From Gammaproteobacteria bacterium (GTDB lineage: Bacteria > Pseudomonadota > Gammaproteobacteria > Steroidobacterales > Foliamicaceae), in NCBI GenBank assembly GCA_009838035.1, contig VXSK01000028.1, forward strand, positions 1 to 64,000: 64,000 bases of DNA. Direction: 5' to 3'. Under the pieces are notes generated by a model. The model ran no database searches and was not told the DNA's origin. It saw nothing but the letters and a program-made list of their open reading frames with translations. The first letter of the stretch is position 1. The number at the start of each line of letters is the position of its first letter. A program made the translations under genes and the position numbers. Shown here one piece after another: positions 40,070 to 46,964 of this stretch.

Positions 40070-41014
40070 ATGAAAGACAATGTTCTGATCGTTTCCGGAG
40101 ACGATGCCGGACGGCGCCTGGACAACTATCTGGCGGGCCGTCTCAAGCGCATGCGGCTGGCGCGGGTGCATCGCATGATCCGGCGGGGCGAGGTGCGGGT
40201 GAACCGGGGCCGGAAATCCTCGGGGCATCGCCTGCGGGCTGGCGACGAGGTTCGATTGCCGCCGTTTCTTCGACGGCGGCCCCCGCCGCCGGTGGCGTCC
40301 AGAGCGCGCTGGATAGAGCAGCACGTGCTGTACGAGGACGAGGGTCTGCTGGTTCTCGACAAACCGGCCGGGCTGGCCGTGCACGCGGGCGGTTCCGTCA
40401 GCCTGGGGGCGGTGGAGTTGCTACGCGCCGCCCGCCCCCGCGAGGGTTTTCTGCAATTGGCGCATCGGCTGGACCGGGGCACCAGCGGCTGCCTGCTGCT
40501 GGCCAGGAAACCCCGCGTCCTGAACGCCCTGCACAAGGCCTTTCGCGAGAGTGAGGTCCGGAAGACCTATATCGCCCTGCTGGCCGGGCGCCTGAAGGGC
40601 GGCGAGCGCCGGGTTGACCTGCCCCTGGACCGATCGCGCAGCACGGGTTCCGAGCGCAGGGTCCGGGCGGGTTCGGGCCAGCCGGCGCAGACCCGTTTCA
40701 TGCCCCGCCAGGGGTGGGGGGAGACCACGTTGGTCCGCGCCGTGCCGCTTACCGGCCGCACCCACCAGATCCGAGTTCATGCCGCCGCGATCGGCCACCC
40801 GGTGCTCGGCGATGACCGCTACGGCCAGACCCGGAGCGGGCCCGATCGGTCACTCGGCCTGAAGCGGCTGTTTTTACATGCCTCGGGGCTGGAGTTGCGT
40901 CATCCGCTGACCTCGCGGACATTGCGCCTGCATGCAACCCTGCCGGACGAGCTGCGCGCCGTTCTGGCGCGCCTCGGTCCCCCCGAGTTTGGCGCATCGG
41001 CCCGAAAAACATAA
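40070..41014 (+). CDS. rluC: 23S rRNA pseudouridine(955/2504/2580) synthase RluC
   Basis: RluA-family pseudouridine synthase, 314 residues. N-terminal S4 RNA-binding domain (RRLDNYLAGRLKRMRLARVH), then the catalytic core with the Asp in HRLDRGTSGCLLLAR and the LTGRTHQIRVHAA motif. The ATG at 40070 corresponds to the family start; an upstream extension to 39992 enters the GC-rich leader. Assignment to RluC rather than RluD rests on position opposite rne. A second S4/RluA-family gene (rluD) is at 42632. Confidence 0.92.
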   Translation: MKDNVLIVSGDDAGRRLDNYLAGRLKRMRLARVHRMIRRGEVRVNRGRKSSGHRLRAGDEVRLPPFLRRRPPPPVASRARWIEQHVLYEDEGLLVLDKPAGLAVHAGGSVSLGAVELLRAARPREGFLQLAHRLDRGTSGCLLLARKPRVLNALHKAFRESEVRKTYIALLAGRLKGGERRVDLPLDRSRSTGSERRVRAGSGQPAQTRFMPRQGWGETTLVRAVPLTGRTHQIRVHAAAIGHPVLGDDRYGQTRSGPDRSLGLKRLFLHASGLELRHPLTSRTLRLHATLPDELRAVLARLGPPEFGASARKT

Positions 41015-41038
41015 AATGCCGCGCTTTTGGGATCTGCG

Positions 41039-41713
41039 TTGGAAATAAAGCAATTTCTCTGCCTGGCGCGCTACGAAGCCGCAGGTGGTTTCCGGGTAGC
41101 CGCGATGCATTTCGACGGCGAGATACTGGGCCCGTGGGCGCGCCTTCAAGGCGCGGGAAAGGGGGGAGCGTTGTCTCTCAACGCCGTGCGTTACCGCAAC
41201 AAGTCCCCGGCCCGCCCACTGGATGTTTTTGTCGCGCCTGTCGAAGCCGCCACGCCCAAGCCTCCGCAGAACGAGAATCTTCTTGTCGCCGAGCGCCCCC
41301 GCTGGCGCAAGGTCGGAACCTATCCCCGGGAGCTCCTGGGCGATCTGTGCTCATCTCCGCTGGAGCTGTGGTCGGACCAGACCTCGACCAAGGCCGGTTC
41401 CTATGACCGTGTGCTGGCGCCGGAGGCCATGGAACTGGATTCGTCGCTGGTGCTGATCGAACTCGACCGCTACATTGTGGACGTGACGCGGCGCCCGGTG
41501 TCCGACCAACACGTTGTGCGGGTGCGCTTCAGCCACCTGGAACGCGAGTACCGCTTGCTGCTGAGCGAAGACGTGATGCGGCGCCGGTACGCGCGCTATT
41601 CGGTCGGCGAGTATGAAATCAAGCGCCCCACGGCGGCGTGCATCACGCTCGGGCCTCCGGGCAAGCAGGGACGCATAAAGCGGATCGCCGCGCTGATACC
41701 CTTGGAAGACTAG
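41039..41713 (+). CDS. Probable dual-OB (DuOB) domain protein
   Basis: 224 residues from TTG 41039 (TTG 41027 is an alternative; no SD is clear for either). It begins EIKQFLCLARYEAAGGFRVA. The central part has LLGDLCSSPLELWSDQ and LVLIELDRYIVDV, and the C-terminal part FSHLEREYRLLLSEDVMRRR, GEYEI and ACITLGPPGKQ. This layout (IKxFLCLA start; a ligand-like strand series; a terminal YRLxVTDP-like block with a GEY turn and a CxSLGEP-like strand) is what I know as the dual OB-fold domain found in predicted nucleic-acid or nucleotide-sensing and defence proteins. The call is from memory of the family and should be read as probable. It converges with bamD. Confidence 0.55.
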   Translation: MEIKQFLCLARYEAAGGFRVAAMHFDGEILGPWARLQGAGKGGALSLNAVRYRNKSPARPLDVFVAPVEAATPKPPQNENLLVAERPRWRKVGTYPRELLGDLCSSPLELWSDQTSTKAGSYDRVLAPEAMELDSSLVLIELDRYIVDVTRRPVSDQHVVRVRFSHLEREYRLLLSEDVMRRRYARYSVGEYEIKRPTAACITLGPPGKQGRIKRIAALIPLED

Positions 41714-41730
41714 CAGTCACGGGCTGCTAG
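41710..41730. terminator. Bidirectional hairpin containing both converging stop codons
   Basis: Perfect 7-bp dyad CTAGCAG (41710-41716) / CTGCTAG (41724-41730) with a 7-nt loop. The TAG stop of the plus-strand dual-OB gene (41711-41713) and the TAG stop of minus-strand bamD (41727-41729) occupy mirror positions in the two arms. No clear T run on either side, so its use as a terminator is inferred from position. Confidence 0.4.
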
Positions 41731-42515
41731 AAGAAGAAAAAGCGCCGCCGCCGCTGCTCCTCATCGACCTGCTCGCCCGGAAAGTTCGTGGCGAGCATCT
41801 GCTCGGCGTCCGTCGCCAGTTCATCCAGCCCTATCCTCCGGTACGCCTTTACCAGGATCTTGAGCGAACCGGCGATCTCGGGCGAGCCATGGTAGTTGTC
41901 GATCGCGAACCGCGCCCGGTTCGCGGCCGCGATCCAGGCGCCCCGGCGGAGGTAATAGTCGGCGACATGGTTCTCGTAGCGGGCCATGCGGTTGCGCAGG
42001 TACACCATGCGGCGCCGGGCGTCCGCGGCATATTCGCTCTCGGGATATCGCGTCGTCAGTTGCATGAAGGCGTCGAACGATTCGCCGGCGGTCAGGACGG
42101 GACGCCGGGAGTAGTCGATCCGGAACAGGCGCCCGAAGCGTCCGGGCTGGCGCGCAAACAGGGCCAGACCGCGCATGTAGATGGCGTAATCGACGTTCGG
42201 ATGGCGGGGGTTCTCGCGCTCGAACTCGCGCGCCGCCTCCACCGCGCTGTCCTGGTCGTTCAGCCGATAGTGGCAATAGATGATTTCCAGTTGAGCCTGG
42301 CGGGTTTGCGGATTGAACGGAAAGCGCGCCTTGAGCGTGCCGAGGAAACGCAAGGCCTTGCGGAAGTCGCCGCCTTGAAGCGCGGCATGCCCTTGTTCGT
42401 AGAGCACGTTGGCGGCCGACAGCTCGTCGCGCTCGTCGCCGCGGCCGCAACCGGCCAGAGCGGCACAGGCTGCCGCTACCAGCAGTATGCCGGCGAGGTT
42501 ACGAGTTGAGATCAT
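41727..42515 (-). CDS. bamD: Outer membrane protein assembly factor BamD
   Basis: Lipoprotein of the BAM complex that folds outer-membrane beta-barrels; 262 residues. The lipobox LAGC gives the acylated Cys near residue 22 after a short signal peptide (ILLVAAACAALAGC). Five TPR units follow, including LYEQGHAALQGGDFRKALRF and YPESEYAADARRRMVYLRN. The C-terminus ends in four Arg and four Phe, which is odd for this protein. The ATG at 42515 is preferred to a TTG at 42527. Divergent from rluD, as in E. coli (bamD/rluD/pgeF/clpB), with a good promoter in the spacer. Confidence 0.92.
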   Translation of the reverse strand: MISTRNLAGILLVAAACAALAGCGRGDERDELSAANVLYEQGHAALQGGDFRKALRFLGTLKARFPFNPQTRQAQLEIIYCHYRLNDQDSAVEAAREFERENPRHPNVDYAIYMRGLALFARQPGRFGRLFRIDYSRRPVLTAGESFDAFMQLTTRYPESEYAADARRRMVYLRNRMARYENHVADYYLRRGAWIAAANRARFAIDNYHGSPEIAGSLKILVKAYRRIGLDELATDAEQMLATNFPGEQVDEEQRRRRFFFF

Positions 42516-42554
42516 TTCGGTGCGCAAGAACTATCGCGGCAAGAACAAGAGTGC

Positions 42555-42584
42555 AGTATAACGAGCGCCCCCGCAGCATGTCAG
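42555..42584 (-). promoter_or_regulatory. Sigma-70-type promoter for bamD
   Basis: On the minus strand CTGACA (42584-42579) and TATACT (42560-42555) are separated by 18 nt, each one base off consensus. Transcription would start near 42548, giving a leader of about 33 nt to the bamD ATG. Confidence 0.5.
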
Positions 42585-42631
42585 CCCCGCCCTTTTTCTG
42601 CGAAGATGCGGGGCATGCGGAGTGTGGTTCG

Positions 42632-43570
42632 ATGAAGCGCCTGGTGGAGGAACGGGTCGTGATCCCCGGGGATCTCGGTGGGCGCCGGCTGGATGCGGCG
42701 CTGGCGAAGCTGTTGCCGGACTATTCGCGCAGCCTGATCAAGGTCTGGATAGAGCGCGGGCAGGTCTCCGAGGAGAGCGGCAGTCTATTGAGGCCCCGCT
42801 CGTTAGTGCAAGCGGGACAGGAATACGAGATTCGCGGGGAATTGGCGGCTGCGGGAGCGGTGGAGCCGGAGCCCGTGGAATTCGACGTGGCGCATGCCGA
42901 CCCGGACCTGATCGTCGTGAACAAGCCAGCCGGGCTGGTCGTGCATCCGGGCGCCGGGAATCCCGGCGGCACGCTGCAGAACGGGCTGCTGCATCGTTTC
43001 CCGGAACTCGAGGCCGTGCCGCGCTTCGGGCTGGTGCACCGGCTGGATGCGGGCACAACGGGGCTGCTGCTCGTGGCCCGCACGGCCGCCGCCCACCAGC
43101 GGCTTACCCGGGACCTGCAGGCCAGGCGGATTCGCCGCGAGTACCGGGCGGTGACGCGGGGTTGTCCGGTGGCCGGCGGGACCATGGAACAGCCCCTGGG
43201 GCGCCATCCCCGCGACCGGCTGCGTATGGCGGTTCGTCCGGGCGGGCGCAGCGCCGTTACCCACTATCGCGTCCTTGAACGTTTTCCCGTGAATGCGCTT
43301 GTCGCGGTCCGACTGGAGACGGGGCGCACGCACCAGATACGCGTGCACCTGGCGCACGCCGGGTATCCGCTGGTCGGGGACTCGCTGTATTCCCGCAGCA
43401 GGGACGGCTTCGGCCGTCCGGCGCTGCATGCCGGCCGGATCGGGACAAGGCATCCCGCGACGGATCGGGACTGCAATTTTGAGGCTCCATTGCCGGACGA
43501 CATGCGCGGTCTGCTGACGCGCCTCGCCGGGGAGGAGCGCGGCTGGGACGATTTCTCATGGAGCGGCTGA
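42632..43570 (+). CDS. rluD: 23S rRNA pseudouridine(1911/1915/1917) synthase RluD
   Basis: Modifies helix 69 of 23S rRNA; 312 residues. N-terminal S4 domain (GRRLDAALAKLLPDYSRSLI), catalytic motif HRLDAGTTGLLLVAR with the Asp nucleophile, and LETGRTHQIRVHLAH. The NKPAGLVVHPGAGN stretch is characteristic of RluD. The ATG at 42632 matches the family start. Its position between divergent bamD and downstream pgeF-clpB matches E. coli rluD, which supports the specific assignment. It overlaps pgeF by 13 nt. Confidence 0.94.
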   Translation: MKRLVEERVVIPGDLGGRRLDAALAKLLPDYSRSLIKVWIERGQVSEESGSLLRPRSLVQAGQEYEIRGELAAAGAVEPEPVEFDVAHADPDLIVVNKPAGLVVHPGAGNPGGTLQNGLLHRFPELEAVPRFGLVHRLDAGTTGLLLVARTAAAHQRLTRDLQARRIRREYRAVTRGCPVAGGTMEQPLGRHPRDRLRMAVRPGGRSAVTHYRVLERFPVNALVAVRLETGRTHQIRVHLAHAGYPLVGDSLYSRSRDGFGRPALHAGRIGTRHPATDRDCNFEAPLPDDMRGLLTRLAGEERGWDDFSWSG

Positions 43571-44241
43571 TTCGCCCCGATTGGCCGGCGCCCCGGCCGG
43601 TTCGCGCCGCCAGCACGCTGCGCGGCGTCGAACCCGGCGAGGCATGGCGCCTGCTGGAGATCCCCGGCGAACCGCGCTGGCTCTCGCAGATGCACGGCAG
43701 GGACGTTGTATGCGCCGACGGTGACTGGACCGAAGTCGAGGCCGATGGCTGCGTGTCGTTCAGCGCGGGGCGCGCGTGCATGCTGCGCACCGCCGACTGC
43801 CTGCCGGTCCTGTTTTGCGATGCTGCCGGAAGTCGCGTCGGAGCGGCTCACGCCGGCTGGCGCGGCCTGGCTTCGGGCGTGATCGAGGCGACCGTGGCCG
43901 CATTGTGTGAAGGCGGTCCCGGGGCGATCGACCCGCCGGACCTGATGGCGTGGATCGGTCCCGGCATCGGCGGCCCGGCGTACGAGGTCGGCGCCGACGT
44001 TTTCTGGGCCATTTCCACCAGTACGCCCGATTCGGCGCAGTTCTTTGCCAGACGGGACAGCACGCACTGGCTTCTCGACCTGGCCGGCCTTGCGCGGCAT
44101 CAGCTACTCAGGCTCGGAATCAAGGACGTCTACGGCGCCCGCTGGTGCACGTTCTCGGATCCCGTCCGTTTTCATTCCTATCGCAGGGACGGAGGCACAG
44201 AGCGTCATTCCTCCTTTGTCTGGCTGGACCCGCTCGGTTGA
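43558..44241 (+). CDS. pgeF: Purine nucleoside phosphorylase/peptidoglycan editing factor PgeF (YfiH/DUF152)
   Basis: 227 residues of the laccase-domain (YfiH) family. Metal-site motifs are SQMHGRDVV, RTADCLPVLFCD, GAAHAGWRGLASG and WIGPGIGGPAYEVG, including the His/Cys/His zinc ligands. In E. coli the protein corrects misincorporated amino acids in peptidoglycan precursors, and homologues have purine nucleoside phosphorylase activity. It starts 13 nt inside rluD and is followed 30 nt later by clpB, the same order as E. coli. Confidence 0.93.
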   Translation: MERLIRPDWPAPRPVRAASTLRGVEPGEAWRLLEIPGEPRWLSQMHGRDVVCADGDWTEVEADGCVSFSAGRACMLRTADCLPVLFCDAAGSRVGAAHAGWRGLASGVIEATVAALCEGGPGAIDPPDLMAWIGPGIGGPAYEVGADVFWAISTSTPDSAQFFARRDSTHWLLDLAGLARHQLLRLGIKDVYGARWCTFSDPVRFHSYRRDGGTERHSSFVWLDPLG

Positions 44242-44265
44242 ATTCGCGCCGCCGGACGCTATATC
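44238..44265 (+). promoter_or_regulatory. Possible clpB promoter
   Basis: TTGAAT (44238-44243) and TATATC (44260-44265) with 16-nt spacing, the -35 overlapping the pgeF stop. The -10 block CGCTATAT also loosely resembles the heat-shock CCCCATNT. Initiation would fall almost on the clpB ATG (44272), implying a very short or absent leader, in line with the weak SD. Confidence 0.3.
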
Positions 44266-44271
44266 CGAGTA

Positions 44272-46863
44272 ATGGACCAATTCACCAACCGCGTGCGGGA
44301 AGCGCTGTCCGAGGCGCGGGCGGCCGCCGTGGATGCCGACCACCAGTTTCTCGAGCCGCTGCACGTCCTTCGGGCGCTGCTGGAGCAGGATAGGGGCGCC
44401 GTGCTGCCGCTCCTGCGCCGCGGTGGCGCCGACACCGGAAAACTCCAGACCGATCTTGCCGAAGCGCTGGAGCGCATGCCGAGCGTCCAGGGACAGGAGG
44501 GCGATCTGCACGCTTCGGCGGCGCTTGCGCGGGTGCTCAACCTGGCCGGCAAGCTGGCGCGCAAGCGCGGCGATACGCTGGTCAGCAGCGAGATCCTGCT
44601 GCTTGCCGCCGTGAGCGACAAAGGCGAGCATGCGCGACTGATGAACGACGCCGGCGTGGATCCTGCGCGACTGGAGGCGGCGATCGACCAGGTTCGCGGC
44701 GGGGAAACCGTCGACGAACCGGGCGCCGAGGAACTGCGGGGCGCGCTGGAGAAATACGCGATCGACCTGACCCGCAGCGCCGAGGAAGGCAAGCTCGATC
44801 CCATCATCGGCCGCGACGAGGAGATCCGCCGCACGATGCACATCCTGCAGCGGCGGACCAAGAACAACCCGGTGCTGATCGGCGAGCCGGGCGTCGGCAA
44901 GACCGCGGTGGTGGAAGGGCTGGCGCAGCGCATCGCCAACAGGGAAGTGCCCGAGGGGCTCAGGAACAAGCGCCTGCTGGCCCTGGATCTCGGCGCGATG
45001 ATCGCGGGCGCCAAGTACCGCGGCGAGTTCGAGGAGCGTCTGAAGGCGGTTCTGAAGGAACTGGCGAAACGGGAAGGCCGGATCATCCTGTTTATCGACG
45101 AGCTGCATACGCTCGTTGGCGCCGGCAAGGCCGAGGGCGCCATGGACGCCGGCAACATGCTCAAACCCGCCCTGGCGCGCGGCGAATTGCATTGCGTGGG
45201 CGCAACGACCCTGGACGAGTATCGCAAGAACCTGGAGAAGGACGGCGCGCTCGAGCGGCGCTTTCAGAAGGTGCTGATCGACGAACCCAGCGTCGAGGAC
45301 ACGATCGCCATCCTGCGCGGCCTGAAGGAACGCTACGAAGTGCATCATGGCGTCACGATTTCGGACGCCGCCATAGTCGCCGCGTCCACCCTGTCTCAGC
45401 GCTACGTCACCGACCGCAAGTTGCCGGACAAGGCCATCGACCTGATCGACGAGGCCGCCGCGCGCATTCGGCTGCAGATGGACTCCAAGCCGGAAGCCAT
45501 CGACCGGCTGGAGCGGCGGCTCATCCAGTTGAAGATCGAACGCGAGGCCCTGAGCAAGGACGAGGACGAGGGAGCGCGGCAGCGGCTGGCGGACCTCGAT
45601 GCCGAGATTGCCGAGCGCGAAGGACAACACGCCGAACTGTCGGAGACGTGGAAGACGGAAAAGGCCCGCACCCAGGAAACCGCCGGACTCAAGGAGCAAC
45701 TGGAACAGGCTCGACTGGCGCTGGAGAAGGCCGGCCGCGGGCAGGACCTGCAGCGCATGTCCGAGCTTCAGTACGGCGTAATCCCGGAGCTGGAACGGAA
45801 ACTTGAGGAGTCTCAGAATAACGAGCCGGAACACGCCGCCGGCGCCATGCTCTCCAGCCGGGTCGGGGAAGCCGACATCGCCGCCGTCGTGGCCCGCGCC
45901 ACGGGCATTCCGGTTGCCCGCATGCTGACCGGCGAGCGCGAGCGGCTCAACCGCATGGAGGACGAGCTGCATCGCCGCCTGATCGGCCAGGACGAGGCGG
46001 TACGTGCGGTGTCGCGGGCGATCCGCCGCTCGCGCGCCGGTCTCGCCGACCCGGACCGGCCTGCCGGCTCGTTCCTGTTCCTGGGTCCCACGGGCGTGGG
46101 CAAGACCGAGCTGTGCAAGGCGCTGGCGGAGTTCCTTTTCGACAGCGAGGCCGCGATGGTGCGGGTCGACATGTCGGAGTACATGGAAAAGCACGCCGTT
46201 TCACGGCTGGTCGGCGCGCCGCCCGGCTACATCGGCTACGAAGAGGGCGGGCAACTCACGGAGGCCGTGCGCCGCAAGCCGTATTCCGTCCTTTTGCTGG
46301 ACGAACTGGAGAAAGCGCATCCGGACGCGCTCAATATTCTGCTGCAATTGCTCGACGAAGGGCGCCTGACCGACGGCCAGGGCCGAACGGTGGATTTCCG
46401 CAATACGGTCGTGATCATGACCTCCAACCTGGCATCGGACCGGATCCGTTCACTGGCCGGATCCGAACACGAGGAGATCAGGAAGGCCGTGATGGACTCC
46501 CTGCGTTCGCACTTTCGCCCGGAGTTCCTCAACCGCATCGACGACATCGTTGTGTTCAGGCCGCTGACGCGCGACGAGATTCGCGCGATCGTGGACCTGC
46601 AGCTCGATCGGCTTGCGCTCAGGCTCGCGGACCAGGACCTGGGGCTCGAAGTTAAGGATGAAGTAAGGTTGCGGCTGTCTAATCTCGGCTACGACCCGGC
46701 ATACGGCGCCCGGCCGCTGAAACGGGTGATTCGCGACTATGTGGAGAACCCTCTGGCGGAATGGCTGCTGTCGGCGGACGCCAGGCCGGGCGAGACGCTG
46801 GAAGTGGCCGACAAGGACGGAGAATCCGTGATTTCGGTTCGCGACCGTCCCGAAGCAGCGTAA
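44272..46863 (+). CDS. clpB: ATP-dependent chaperone/disaggregase ClpB
   Basis: Hsp100 hexamer that solubilises aggregates with DnaK; 863 residues. N-terminal Clp_N repeats (about 1-145), first AAA+ module with Walker A GEPGVGKT (204-211) and [12 protein letters not shown], a coiled-coil middle domain (about 405-530), second AAA+ module with Walker A GPTGVGKT (605-612) and [16 protein letters not shown], and a C-terminal sensor-2 region. Complete and canonical. Followed by an intrinsic terminator at 46873-46896. Confidence 0.97.
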   Translation: MDQFTNRVREALSEARAAAVDADHQFLEPLHVLRALLEQDRGAVLPLLRRGGADTGKLQTDLAEALERMPSVQGQEGDLHASAALARVLNLAGKLARKRGDTLVSSEILLLAAVSDKGEHARLMNDAGVDPARLEAAIDQVRGGETVDEPGAEELRGALEKYAIDLTRSAEEGKLDPIIGRDEEIRRTMHILQRRTKNNPVLIGEPGVGKTAVVEGLAQRIANREVPEGLRNKRLLALDLGAMIAGAKYRGEFEERLKAVLKELAKREGRIILFIDELHTLVGAGKAEGAMDAGNMLKPALARGELHCVGATTLDEYRKNLEKDGALERRFQKVLIDEPSVEDTIAILRGLKERYEVHHGVTISDAAIVAASTLSQRYVTDRKLPDKAIDLIDEAAARIRLQMDSKPEAIDRLERRLIQLKIEREALSKDEDEGARQRLADLDAEIAEREGQHAELSETWKTEKARTQETAGLKEQLEQARLALEKAGRGQDLQRMSELQYGVIPELERKLEESQNNEPEHAAGAMLSSRVGEADIAAVVARATGIPVARMLTGERERLNRMEDELHRRLIGQDEAVRAVSRAIRRSRAGLADPDRPAGSFLFLGPTGVGKTELCKALAEFLFDSEAAMVRVDMSEYMEKHAVSRLVGAPPGYIGYEEGGQLTEAVRRKPYSVLLLDELEKAHPDALNILLQLLDEGRLTDGQGRTVDFRNTVVIMTSNLASDRIRSLAGSEHEEIRKAVMDSLRSHFRPEFLNRIDDIVVFRPLTRDEIRAIVDLQLDRLALRLADQDLGLEVKDEVRLRLSNLGYDPAYGARPLKRVIRDYVENPLAEWLLSADARPGETLEVADKDGESVISVRDRPEAA

Positions 46864-46872
46864 GATGGCAGC

Positions 46873-46896
46873 CCCGTGGGAAGCACGGGTGCTTTT
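46873..46896 (+). terminator. Intrinsic terminator of clpB
   Basis: CCCGTG (46873-46878), 5-nt loop, CACGGG (46884-46889), then TGCTTTT, 9 nt after the clpB stop. A second, weaker inverted repeat TGATGCA/TGCATCA (46896-46902 and 46920-46926) follows before the next gene. Confidence 0.55.
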
Positions 46897-46964
46897 GATG
46901 CAACGGTGACGACAGCGGCTGCATCAGAATTAAGTTGGGTGATGATTTTCAGAAGGAGATTGCG

